24,416 nucleotides of DNA from Raineyella sp964402325. Its GTDB lineage: Bacteria; Actinomycetota; Actinomycetes; Propionibacteriales; Propionibacteriaceae. This document shows, piece by piece, positions 1 through 7,913 of the stretch (the first letter of the stretch is position 1; every line of letters starts with the position of its first letter). The DNA lies in contig CAYOBI010000042.1 of NCBI GenBank assembly GCA_964402325.1, positions 1-24,416 of the forward strand, written 5' to 3'. The notes beneath the pieces were generated by a model that was not told where the DNA came from, did not search any database, and was given only the letters and a program-made list of their open reading frames with translations. Made by a program: the position numbers and the translations under genes.

Positions 1-992
1 ACGAAGAAGTACTGCTGCTGCAGGCGCAGCTCCTTGCCCTGCGGGGTGGAGTCCTCGGGGTAGAGCACCTTGGAGATGTTCTCGGCGAAGGTCTGGGCCC
101 GGACCGCCTCGGCGTAGTCGCCGGCGTTGAAGATCGACAGGTCGAAGGCCTTCGTGGCCTGGGCGCTCCACAGTCGCAACGGGTTGACCCGGCCGTTCAG
201 GTAGCCGGGGACCATGTAGTTGTACGGCACGCCCAGCACGTTCCAGGCCGGCACCCAGGTGGTCCGCTCCCGGCCGTCCTCGTCGACCGACTTCTCGGTG
301 TAGCCGCCGAAGTTCACCTGCACCGACTCCTCGGGGTGCGGGAACTCCCACGGCGAGCCGAGTGCGAGCCAGGTGTCGGGCTGCTCGACCTGGCGGCCGT
401 CCACGAACGTCTGGCGGAAGATGCCGTACTCGTAGCGGATGCCGTAGCCGATGCACGGCACGTTCATCGTCGCCAGCGAATCGATGAAGCAGGCGGCGAG
501 CCGCCCGAGGCCGCCGTTGCCGAGGCCGGGCTCCACCTCCTGGCTGCGCAGCGTGGCCAGGTCGATGCCGCACTGCTCGAGGCCCTTGGCGGCGAGGTCG
601 TTGAGGTCGGAGGCCATCAGCGCGTTGCCGAGCTGGCGACCGAGCAGGTACTCCGCCGACAGGTAGCCGACCGTCTTCGCCTTGGCCTCGTGGGTCTTGC
701 GGCTCGTCTCGAGCCAGCGGGCCATCAGGTACTGGCGGACGGTGCCGGCCAGCGCCAGGTACTGGTCGTTGATGCTGGAGTGCGACAGGGCCACGCCCTG
801 GGTCGTGTTCAGCTCGCCGAGGAAGGCCGCGACGAAGCCGTCCACCGAGTGCGGCGGTGACTTCACCGGGGCCAGGGCGAGGGCGTGCGTCGGCTTGCCG
901 GCCGGGCCCTTCGCGCGGTGGGCGGCCATCGTGGGCGACTCGTCGGCGGGCATGGTGGTGCCGCTGGTCGTCGGCTGCGCGTTGTCTGGCAT
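1..992 (-). CDS. glgP: Glycogen/maltodextrin phosphorylase, N-terminal part (cut by window edge)
   Basis: Releases glucose-1-phosphate from alpha-1,4-glucans by phosphorolysis (PLP enzyme, GT35 family, cytosolic). About 330 N-terminal residues are visible; the PLP-lysine half lies outside the window. Family signatures read directly: SAEYLLGRQLGNAL, then EPGLGNGGLGRLAACF followed by DSLATMN, then GIRYEYGIFRQ and WLALGSPWE, all in the usual order, plus NAGDYAEAV further on. The chosen ATG (990-992) gives an N-terminal tail of about 45 residues rich in Pro, Ala and Thr before the conserved part. There is no Shine-Dalgarno, but TATGCT (minus strand, 1000-1005) ends 7 nt before the ATG, which suggests a leaderless transcript. 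A second in-frame ATG at 951-953 is possible but has no ribosome site either. Identity is secure; the exact start is less so. Confidence 0.93.
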   Translation of the reverse strand, partial: MPDNAQPTTSGTTMPADESPTMAAHRAKGPAGKPTHALALAPVKSPPHSVDGFVAAFLGELNTTQGVALSHSSINDQYLALAGTVRQYLMARWLETSRKTHEAKAKTVGYLSAEYLLGRQLGNALMASDLNDLAAKGLEQCGIDLATLRSQEVEPGLGNGGLGRLAACFIDSLATMNVPCIGYGIRYEYGIFRQTFVDGRQVEQPDTWLALGSPWEFPHPEESVQVNFGGYTEKSVDEDGRERTTWVPAWNVLGVPYNYMVPGYLNGRVNPLRLWSAQATKAFDLSIFNAGDYAEAVRAQTFAENISKVLYPEDSTPQGKELRLQQQYFF

Positions 993-999
993 GGGGGGT

Positions 1000-1005
1000 A
1001 GCATA
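1000..1005 (-). promoter_or_regulatory. -10 hexamer of glgP, leaderless type
   Basis: TATGCT on the minus strand with exactly 7 nt between it and the glgP ATG. The same TANNNT-N6/7-ATG layout is seen before the HIT, marR, lysG and tenA genes. A loosely matching -35 (TGACAC, 1025-1030) lies 19 nt upstream. Confidence 0.5.
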
Positions 1006-1150
1006 GGCGTACGAGATTGCATCCGTGTCACGGTGTGGCACCGGTCACCCCGGATACCGGCCGGGACCGGGTCACCCGACCAGGCGCGCGTGCCGACAGC
1101 CGGACAGCTGCGTTGTGGAGGGCCGACGCGTCGCCACCCCCGCGTGATGG

Positions 1151-1561
1151 TCAGCCCAGGTACGCAACGGCCTCGATCTCGACCAGGAACTGGGGCCGAC
1201 CGAGGGCGGCGACGCCCACCACGGTGTGGGTCGGTTTCACCGGGCCGGTGAACCAGCGCGCCCGCGCGGCGCTCACCACCGGGGCGGCGGTCACGTCCAC
1301 CAGGTACGTCGTGGTGGCGACCACGTCGTCCATCGTGGCGCCGGCGGCGGCGACCACCTCGGCCATGTTGTGCAGCGCCCGGTCGACCTGCGCGGCGACG
1401 TCCCCCTCGCCGACGATCGACCCGTCGGCGCCGAAGGACACCATCCCGGCGATGTGCAGGGTGTCGCCCGCTCGCACCCCGTACGAGTAGGTGTTGCCCA
1501 CCGCCGGGGCGGCCGGCAGCGTGCTCGGCATGATCGCCTCGCGGCGGGCGGCCTCCGTCAT
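1151..1561 (-). CDS. RidA/YjgF/Rid-fold protein lacking the deaminase arginine
   Basis: 136 residues, normal length for the YjgF/RutC/Rid superfamily of small trimeric proteins, whose best known members hydrolyse reactive enamine/imine intermediates from PLP enzymes. Visible family features are the early Y-S-x-G-V-R-A-G-D stretch, HIAGM, then AQVDRALHNMAEVVAAAG, and the C-terminal VEIEAVA strand. The residue in the place of the catalytic Arg (usually P-A-R-S) reads P110-T-H112-T, so the archetypal RidA carboxylate-binding Arg is replaced by His. A Rid subgroup with another role is therefore likelier than a true 2-iminopropanoate deaminase. The ATG at 1559-1561 was chosen because GGAGG (1566-1570) precedes it by 4 nt; upstream in-frame extension runs into the divergent HIT gene. 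Function beyond the fold is unknown. Confidence 0.85.
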   Translation of the reverse strand: MTEAARREAIMPSTLPAAPAVGNTYSYGVRAGDTLHIAGMVSFGADGSIVGEGDVAAQVDRALHNMAEVVAAAGATMDDVVATTTYLVDVTAAPVVSAARARWFTGPVKPTHTVVGVAALGRPQFLVEIEAVAYLG

Positions 1562-1596
1562 GGTTCCTCCGTCGGGCGCGTCGTCGCGCCGGTCGT

Positions 1597-1611
1597 GGCC
1601 CGCTGCGGGCC
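1597..1611. repeat. GGCCCGC-T-GCGGGCC palindrome between divergent genes
   Basis: Two perfect 7-bp arms around a single T, lying 36 bp upstream of the RidA-like start and about 120 bp upstream of the HIT start. It could be an operator or a leader hairpin; GC-rich palindromes of this size also arise by chance in such DNA. Confidence 0.3.
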
Positions 1612-1719
1612 GTGGGCTGTCCGGGCCCTGCCGGTGGGGCGGGTCCGCCCCGGCATCCTTGCGCGCCGGGGGAGCGTACGGACCACCGTGTCCCCCTCCC
1701 CGGAACGGCTGCCGATCCG

Positions 1720-1725
1720 TAGGCT
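1720..1725 (+). promoter_or_regulatory. -10 hexamer of HIT gene, leaderless type
   Basis: TAGGCT with 7 nt to the ATG at 1733. No Shine-Dalgarno is present before that ATG, so transcription starting at or next to the A of the ATG is the simplest reading. Confidence 0.5.
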
Positions 1726-1732
1726 CACTGCC

Positions 1733-2152
1733 ATGGCAACTGTCTTCACGCGCATCCTCAACGGTGAACTGCCGGGCCGCTTCGTCTACCGCGACGACAC
1801 GGTGGCCGCCTTCCTGTCGATCGGCCCGGTCTCCTGGGGCCACACGCTGGTCGTCCCGATCCGGGAGGTCGACCGGTGGACCGAGGCCGACCCGGCGCTG
1901 TGGGCCCACCTCACCGAGGTCTCCCAGCTGGTCGGCCGGGCGATGGTGGAGGTCACCGGGGCGGCCCGCGCCGGCCTGCTGATCGCCGGCTTCGAGGTGG
2001 CGCACCTGCACATCCACGTGTTCGGCGCCGACGACATGGGTGGCTACAACCTGCGGGCGATCGACATCGCCGAGGCCGAGATGGACCGGGCCGCCACCGA
2101 GCTGCGCGCCGCCCTGCGCGAGCTGGGCGCCGGGGAGCACGTCCCCGCCTGA
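1733..2152 (+). CDS. HIT-family nucleotide hydrolase/transferase
   Basis: 139 residues, the usual size of a single-domain histidine-triad protein of the Hint/YcfF type. The triad motif is complete: H91-L-H93-I-H95-V-F within EVAHLHIHVFGADDMGGYN, preceded by the typical N-terminal F-x-R-I-L-N-G-E-L-P start and the GHTLVVP strand (residues 36-42). These enzymes hydrolyse nucleoside phosphoramidates or dinucleotides in the cytosol; the physiological substrate cannot be told from sequence. The open frame extends far upstream but only the ATG at 1733 gives a family-length protein, and a leaderless -10 precedes it. Its stop is immediately before the assembly gap; if the gap is artificial, lhr starts 54 bp downstream on the same strand and the two may be co-transcribed. 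Confidence 0.9.
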   Translation: MATVFTRILNGELPGRFVYRDDTVAAFLSIGPVSWGHTLVVPIREVDRWTEADPALWAHLTEVSQLVGRAMVEVTGAARAGLLIAGFEVAHLHIHVFGADDMGGYNLRAIDIAEAEMDRAATELRAALRELGAGEHVPA

Positions 2153-2156
2153 GGAC

Positions 2157-2256
2157 NNNNNNNNNNNNNNNNNNNNNNNNNNNNNNNNNNNNNNNNNNNN
2201 NNNNNNNNNNNNNNNNNNNNNNNNNNNNNNNNNNNNNNNNNNNNNNNNNNNNNNNN
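2157..2256. other. Assembly gap (100 N), probably zero real length
   Basis: Exactly 100 N, the default size for an unknown gap. The 13 bases before it (2144-2156, CCCGCCTGAGGAC) recur as the first 13 bases after it (2257-2269). This is expected if two contigs overlap by 13 bp but were not merged. Collapsing the overlap gives a continuous HIT-lhr junction. Confidence 0.9.
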
Positions 2257-2283
2257 CCCGCCTGAGGACACCGTCCGGGTGGC

Positions 2284-2304
2284 CCGGGCGCTGTCAGCGC
2301 CCGG
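2284..2304 (+). terminator. GC-rich hairpin between HIT and lhr
   Basis: CCGGGCGCTG, one T, then CAGCGCCCGG: 10 bp arms complementary around one base (9 bp stem, 3-nt loop in practice). There is no T-run after it. It ends 15 bp before the lhr ATG, so it is either a weak terminator of the HIT transcript or a structure in the lhr leader. Confidence 0.4.
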
Positions 2305-2319
2305 TGCCACACTGGATCC

Positions 2320-5300
2320 ATGTCCGCGCTCGACCGCTTCGCCCCCGCGACCCGCCAGTGGTTCGAGGGCGAGTTCGGGGCGCCGACGCCGGCCCAGGCG
2401 GGGGCCTGGTCGGCGATCAGTTCCGGGCGCCACGCCCTGGTGATCGCCCCGACCGGGTCGGGCAAGACACTGGCCGCCTTCCTCTGGGCGCTGGACCGGC
2501 TGATGCTGGTCGACCCGCCCGGACCCGGGGACGACCCGGCGCCCGCCCGGACCCGGGTGCTCTACATCTCCCCGCTGAAGGCCCTCGGCGTCGACGTCGA
2601 GCGCAACCTGCGCCACCCCCTGGCCGGGATCCGCCGGGTGGCCGCCGGGCGTGGCGAGCAGGTGCGTGACGTGCGGGTCGGCGTACGCACCGGCGACACC
2701 ACCCCGGCCGACCGTCGCCGCCTGGTCCATGAGCCGCCGGACATCCTGATCACCACCCCGGAGTCGCTCTACCTGATGCTGACCTCGTCGGCCCGCCAGA
2801 CGTTGACCGGCGTCGGCACCGTGGTCGTCGACGAGGTGCACGCGGTGGCCGGCACGAAGCGCGGCGCGCACCTGGCCCTCTCCCTGGAGCGGCTCGACGA
2901 CCTGCTGCCTGCCCCCGCCCAGCGGATCGGCCTGTCCGCGACCGTCGAACCGGCCGAGGAGGTGGCCCGGTTCCTCGGCGGCCGGCAGCCGGTCCGGATC
3001 GTCCGACCGCCCTCCGACAAGGTCTGGGACCTGACCATCACGGTGCCGGTGCCGGACATGGCGGACCTGGCGAGGGACCGTACGGCCGACGACGACCCGG
3101 AGCGGATCCACTCGATCTGGCCCGACATCGAGGAGCGGCTGGTCGACCTGGTGCTGGACCACGCCTCCACCCTGGTCTTCGCCAACTCACGGCGGTCCGC
3201 GGAGAAGATCACCACCCGGATGAACGAGCTGTACGCCGACCGGCTGCGGGCGGGCGGCGAGCTCGGGGACGACGAGGACCCACCGGTGCTGGCCCGTTCC
3301 CACCACGGGTCGGTCGCCAAGGAACAGCGGGCCCGGATCGAGGGCGACCTCAAGGCCGGCCGGCTGCGCTGCGTGGTCGCCACCAGCTCCCTCGAGCTCG
3401 GCATCGACATGGGCGCGATCGACCTCGTCATCCAGGTCGCGGCACCGTTCTCCGTCGCGTCGGCGCTGCAGCGGGTCGGCCGCGCCGGCCACCGGGTGGG
3501 GGAGGTCTCCCGCGGCATCATCTTTCCCACCCACCGGGCCGACCTGGTCCACGCCGCCGTGGTCGGCCGACGGATGAAGGCGGGCGCCATCGAGCCGCTG
3601 CACGTGGTCAGCGGCCCGCTGGACATCCTCGCCCAGCAGACCGTCGCCGCTTGCGCCCTCGGCCCGTTGGACGTCGAGGAGTGGTGGGAGACGGTCCGGC
3701 GGGCCGCCCCGTACGCCACCATCCCGCGCAACATCTTCGACGTCACCCTCGACCTGCTGGCCGGGCGCTACCCCTCCGACGAGTTCGCCGAGCTGCGCCC
3801 CCGGGTGGTCTGGGACCGGGCCCGCGGCACCCTCACCGGCCGGCCCGGCGCGCAGCGACTGGCGGTCACCAGCGGCGGGACGATCCCGGACCGTGGTCTC
3901 TACCCGGTCTACCTGGTCGGCGGGGACGAGACCCGCGGGCCCCGTCGGGTCGGCGAGCTGGACGAGGAGATGGTGTTCGAGTCCCGGGTCGGCGACGTGA
4001 TCGCCCTGGGCGCCTCCAGCTGGCGGATCGAGGAGATCACCCCGGACCGGGTGGCGGTGTCGCCCGCCCCCGGCATCCCCGGCCGGCTGCCGTTCTGGCA
4101 CGGCGAGGACGACGGGCGCCCCGCCGTCCTCGGCGCCGCGATGGGGGCGTACGTCCGGGAACTGGAGTCCCGCACCGCCGCCGAAGGGGTGGAGCCGGTC
4201 CGCGGCGACCTGCGCGAGGCCGGCCTGGACGCCTGGGCCGCGGACAACCTGCTCGACTACCTGCGTGACCAGCGCCGCGCCACCGGCGTGGTCCCGGCCG
4301 ACGACCGGCTGGTGGTGGAGCGGTTCCGCGACGAGCTGGGCGACTGGCGGGTGGTCTGCCACAGCCCGTACGGCAAGCCGGTCAACGCCCCCTGGGCACT
4401 GGCCGTCGCCCGCCGGATCCGCGAGGAGTACGGGGTCGACCCGCAGGCGATGGCCTCGGACGACGGCATCGTGCTGCGACTCGCGGCCACCGACGCCACC
4501 CCGCCGGACGACTCGCTGTTCCGCTTCGACCCCGACGAGCTGGCCCGGACGATCTCCGCCGAGGCCGAGCACTCGGCGCTGTTCGCGGCCCGGTTCCGGG
4601 AGTGCGCCGCCCGGGCGCTGCTGTTGCCGCACCGCGACCCGGGCCGACGGATGCCACTGTGGCAGCAGCGGCACCGGTCCGCCCAGCTGCTCCGGGTCGC
4701 CTCGCGCTACCCGGCGTTCCCGATCGTCCTGGAGGCGCTGCGGGAGGTCCTGCTCGACGCGTACGACATCCCGGCCCTGCGCGACCTGCTCCGCCGGATC
4801 AACGACCACCAGGTCGCCCTGGTGCCGGTGGAGACGGTCAGGCCGTCCCCGTTCGCGGCGTCCCTGCTGCTCGGCTACGTCGGCCAGTTCCTGTACGACG
4901 GCGACGTGCCGCTGGCCGAGCGCCGGGCAGCGGCCCTCGGCCTGGACCAGCGGCTGCTCGGCGAACTGCTCGGCACGAGCGACCTGGCCGACCTGCTCGA
5001 CCCGGCGGTGATCGACCGGGTCGAGGCCGAGCTGCAGCACACCGCCCCCGACCGGCGACTGCGCGGTGTCGAGGGCACCGCCGACCTGCTGCGCCTGCTC
5101 GGGCCGCTCACCGAGGACGAGCTCGCCGCCCGGCTCGCCGAGGACACCGACACCGGATCGTGCGTCGCCGCGCTGCTCGGGGCCGGCCGGGCGATCCGGG
5201 TGGAGATCGGCGGCGTGCCGCGGATAGCGGCGGTCGAGGACGCCGCCCGGCTGCGGGACGCCCTGGGCACGGTGCTGCCCGCGGGCCTGCCCGCCGCACA

Positions 5301-6912
5301 CCTGGCCGCCGTCGCCGACCCGGAGGGCGACCTGGTGGGGCGGTACGCCCGCACCCATGGCCCGTTCGTCGTGCCGGACGGCGCCGCGCGGGTCGGGCTC
5401 GGCCCGGCCGTCGTGCAGCGTACGGTGCACCGGCTGGTCGAGGAGGGCCGGTTGGTGGCCGGTGAGTTCCGCCGCCGGCCCGTGCCGCACGGCCCCTTCG
5501 CGGGCTCCCAGTACGTCGACCCGGAGGTGCTGCGGGTGATCCGGCGCCGCTCCCTGGCGGCGCTGCGGGCCGCGGTGAAGCCGGTCGCGGCCGACCGCTA
5601 CGCGTCGTTCCTCCAGGTCTGGCAACACGTCGGCGCCGCCAACCGGGTCTCCGGCGCCGACGGCCTGCTCACCGTGATCGACCAGCTCGCCGGGGTCCGG
5701 CTGCCCGCCTCCGCCTGGGAGTCCCTCGTCCTGCCCGTCCGCCTGGACGACTGGAGCCCTGTCCTGCTCGACGGCCTGGTGGCCGGCGGCGAGGTGCTGT
5801 GGGTCGGCGACGGTGCGCTGGCCGGGGGCGACGGCTGGCTGACCCTGCACCTCGCCGACGCCGGCGACCTCACCCTGCCCGAGGACCTGGCCGAACGCGC
5901 CGAGGCGGTCACCGAACCGCTCGCCCGGCGCGTCCGCGACCTGCTGGAGGAGCGCGGCGGCGCGTTCCTGGTCGACGAGATCCTCGCGGCCCTGGAACGC
6001 GACACCGCCGGACCGGGGTCGGCGGGCCCGGGCACCACGACGACACCGCTCACCGTCGCCGCGGTGGCCGAGGCGGTGACCGCGCTCGCCTGGGCCGGCC
6101 TGGTCACCTCCGACACGTACGCCTCGGTGCGCGCCATGCTCAGCGCCGGCCGGGGCACCCATCGCACCCCGGCCGTCCCGACCCGCGGCCGACCCGGGCG
6201 GCCCGCCCGGCTGCGGATGCGCCCGACGACGGCGCCCCGCTCCCCCCTGCCGGGCCGCTGGTCGCTGGTCCGGCCACGCCCGCTCGACCCCACCGTCCGG
6301 GCCACCGAGCTGGCCCAGCTGCTGCTCGACCGGCACGGCGTGGTGACCCGGGGCGGGGTCGAGTTCGAGGGGCTCGCCGGGGGCTTCTCCGGGCAGTACC
6401 GGGTGCTCACCACGCTGGAGGAGAACGGCCGGTGCCGGCGCGGCTACTTCGTCGCCGACCTCGGCCCCGCCCAGTTCGCCGAGGCCGGCACCGTCGACCT
6501 GCTGCGCCGCGCGGAGGCCCCGGGTGCGGTGCTGCTCGCTGTGACCGACCCGGCCAACCCGTACGGGGCGGCGCTCGCCTGGCCCGAGCTCGCCGACGGG
6601 CCCGCGGGCGGCTCCCGCCCCGGCCGCCGCTCCGGCGCCCTGGTGGTCCTCGTCGCCGGCGTCCCCGTGCTGTTCCTCGAGCGCGGGGGACGTACGCTGC
6701 TCGCCTTCGACACCGGCCGGCAGCGGTTGTCGGAGGCCGCCGTGGCACTCGCCGCCGGGGTGCAGCGGGGGGCTGTCGACACGCTGTCGATCGAGACCGT
6801 GAACGGGGAGCCGGCGATGGCGGTGACCGGGGCCGCGGCCGCGGTGCGGACCGCCCTGGTCGAGGCCGGTGCCTACACCTCGCCCAAGGCCGTCCGACTG
6901 CGCCGGACCTGA
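2320..6912 (+). CDS. lhr: Lhr-type ATP-dependent DNA helicase (large helicase-related protein)
   Basis: 1530 residues, matching full-length Lhr (about 1500). Lhr is an SF2 3'-5' ssDNA-dependent ATPase/helicase linked to DNA repair. Motifs in order: Walker A APTGSGKT (43-50), TPESL (146-150), DEVH box (171-174), SAT (206-208), TLVFANSRRSAE (motif IV), ATSSLELGIDMG (motif V, about 354-365) and QRVGRAGHR (motif VI, 384-392). About 1100 residues follow, as expected for the winged-helix, beta-barrel and C-terminal Lhr domains, including GQYRVLTTLEENGRCRRGYF near residue 1370. No frameshift is seen. The ATG at 2320 is the only start giving the conserved N-terminus; the site before it (GGAT) is weak. 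A WYL regulator follows 71 bp downstream on the same strand, and a HIT gene precedes it. In mycobacteria lhr belongs to the mitomycin-C-induced repair set; whether that applies here is inference. Confidence 0.96.
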   Translation: MSALDRFAPATRQWFEGEFGAPTPAQAGAWSAISSGRHALVIAPTGSGKTLAAFLWALDRLMLVDPPGPGDDPAPARTRVLYISPLKALGVDVERNLRHPLAGIRRVAAGRGEQVRDVRVGVRTGDTTPADRRRLVHEPPDILITTPESLYLMLTSSARQTLTGVGTVVVDEVHAVAGTKRGAHLALSLERLDDLLPAPAQRIGLSATVEPAEEVARFLGGRQPVRIVRPPSDKVWDLTITVPVPDMADLARDRTADDDPERIHSIWPDIEERLVDLVLDHASTLVFANSRRSAEKITTRMNELYADRLRAGGELGDDEDPPVLARSHHGSVAKEQRARIEGDLKAGRLRCVVATSSLELGIDMGAIDLVIQVAAPFSVASALQRVGRAGHRVGEVSRGIIFPTHRADLVHAAVVGRRMKAGAIEPLHVVSGPLDILAQQTVAACALGPLDVEEWWETVRRAAPYATIPRNIFDVTLDLLAGRYPSDEFAELRPRVVWDRARGTLTGRPGAQRLAVTSGGTIPDRGLYPVYLVGGDETRGPRRVGELDEEMVFESRVGDVIALGASSWRIEEITPDRVAVSPAPGIPGRLPFWHGEDDGRPAVLGAAMGAYVRELESRTAAEGVEPVRGDLREAGLDAWAADNLLDYLRDQRRATGVVPADDRLVVERFRDELGDWRVVCHSPYGKPVNAPWALAVARRIREEYGVDPQAMASDDGIVLRLAATDATPPDDSLFRFDPDELARTISAEAEHSALFAARFRECAARALLLPHRDPGRRMPLWQQRHRSAQLLRVASRYPAFPIVLEALREVLLDAYDIPALRDLLRRINDHQVALVPVETVRPSPFAASLLLGYVGQFLYDGDVPLAERRAAALGLDQRLLGELLGTSDLADLLDPAVIDRVEAELQHTAPDRRLRGVEGTADLLRLLGPLTEDELAARLAEDTDTGSCVAALLGAGRAIRVEIGGVPRIAAVEDAARLRDALGTVLPAGLPAAHLAAVADPEGDLVGRYARTHGPFVVPDGAARVGLGPAVVQRTVHRLVEEGRLVAGEFRRRPVPHGPFAGSQYVDPEVLRVIRRRSLAALRAAVKPVAADRYASFLQVWQHVGAANRVSGADGLLTVIDQLAGVRLPASAWESLVLPVRLDDWSPVLLDGLVAGGEVLWVGDGALAGGDGWLTLHLADAGDLTLPEDLAERAEAVTEPLARRVRDLLEERGGAFLVDEILAALERDTAGPGSAGPGTTTTPLTVAAVAEAVTALAWAGLVTSDTYASVRAMLSAGRGTHRTPAVPTRGRPGRPARLRMRPTTAPRSPLPGRWSLVRPRPLDPTVRATELAQLLLDRHGVVTRGGVEFEGLAGGFSGQYRVLTTLEENGRCRRGYFVADLGPAQFAEAGTVDLLRRAEAPGAVLLAVTDPANPYGAALAWPELADGPAGGSRPGRRSGALVVLVAGVPVLFLERGGRTLLAFDTGRQRLSEAAVALAAGVQRGAVDTLSIETVNGEPAMAVTGAAAAVRTALVEAGAYTSPKAVRLRRT

Positions 6913-6983
6913 CCCGGTCCGGCCGACCCGCCGACCCGCCGGCCGTCCGGGCAATTGTCAGAGGCCACGTCCACCATGGAGAC

Positions 6984-7913
6984 ATGGGGGACCTCACCGA
7001 CAACCTCATCACCCTGCTGCGTCTGCTGGAGTCGCGGACCCGATGGCCGGCGGGCGATCTCGCCACGTCCCTGGGCGTGACGCCACCGACCATCCGCCGC
7101 TACGTCACCCGGCTGCGCGACCTCGGCTACGGGATCGAGCACGTCACCGGGGACGGCGGCGGCTACCGGCTCACCGCCGGGCGCGCGATGCCACCCCTGG
7201 TGATGGACGACGAGGAGGCCACCGCGACCGCCATCGCGCTGCGCCGCTCGCTGCTCGCCCCGACCCCGCTCGCCGAGGACGGGACGCTGCGGGCGCTGGC
7301 GAAGATCGAGCAGGTGCTCCCGGAGCGGGTGCGCTCCGCGGTGGAGGCCCACGACACCGAGCAGACGGTCCTCGGTGAGCAGCTGGCCGCCACCCTGGCG
7401 GTGATCACCGAGGGCATCCGGGACGGCCGCCTGCTCCGGTTCGCGGTGCTCACCGAGCACGGGCTCGGTGCGCCGCACCGGATCGAGCCGCTGGTCGTCC
7501 GCGCCCGGATGGGGCAGTGGTTCCTGATGGGATTCGACCGCGACCTGCGCCGGATCGTCACCTGGCCGGTGGAGCGGATCATCGATCCGGAGGTCACCAC
7601 GATCCCGTTCGACGCCGAGCGGCACCGCCGCCCGCGCCGGGCCCGCGACGTGGTGCCGGACGACCTACCGGCCCCCGTGGTCGCGGTGCTCGAGGTGCAG
7701 GCGCCGCCGTCCCGGGTCCGGGCCGGACTGCCGGACGGGGTCGGCTTCATCGAGCCGCTCGACAACGGCTGGTCCCGGGTGATGATCAGCGGCACCAGCA
7801 CCGCCCGGATCGCCCGTCAGCTGCTCCTGCTGCCGGAGGTCTTCACCGTCGTCGAGCCCGAGGAGCTGCGGGTCGAGCTACGGGCGATCGCCGAGGTGCT
7901 CGCCGGGGTCTGA
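6984..7913 (+). CDS. WYL-domain transcriptional regulator (HTH + WYL + C-terminal extension)
   Basis: 309 residues. An N-terminal winged helix-turn-helix (about 4-60: DLATSLGVTPPTIRRYVTRL, then a wing GGYRL) precedes a WYL domain around residues 135-210 (R-I-E-P-L-V-V-R-A-R-M-G-Q-W-F-L-M-G-F-D) and a C-terminal WCX-like extension. Such proteins act as cytosolic repressors or activators and often sense nucleic-acid or nucleotide ligands. The in-frame open region starts 1.2 kb upstream inside lhr; the ATG at 6984 is chosen because the HTH begins directly after it, although GGAG (6978-6981) is too close to be a good ribosome site. It follows lhr by 71 bp on the same strand and its 3' end overlaps the convergent tenA by 36 bp. 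Target genes are unknown; self and lhr are candidates by position only. Confidence 0.88.
   Translation: MGDLTDNLITLLRLLESRTRWPAGDLATSLGVTPPTIRRYVTRLRDLGYGIEHVTGDGGGYRLTAGRAMPPLVMDDEEATATAIALRRSLLAPTPLAEDGTLRALAKIEQVLPERVRSAVEAHDTEQTVLGEQLAATLAVITEGIRDGRLLRFAVLTEHGLGAPHRIEPLVVRARMGQWFLMGFDRDLRRIVTWPVERIIDPEVTTIPFDAERHRRPRRARDVVPDDLPAPVVAVLEVQAPPSRVRAGLPDGVGFIEPLDNGWSRVMISGTSTARIARQLLLLPEVFTVVEPEELRVELRAIAEVLAGV

Noticed and set aside
2144..2269. The 13-bp direct repeat as a target-site duplication of an element hidden in the gap
   Set aside because: The Ns number exactly 100, a placeholder, and no element ends are visible on either side; contig-end overlap is simpler.
3187..6954. A 1255-residue open frame antisense to lhr
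   Set aside because: Composition is Gly/Asp/Val/Gln-rich without motifs, as expected for the reverse frame of a GC-rich gene; lhr on the other strand is complete with all helicase motifs.
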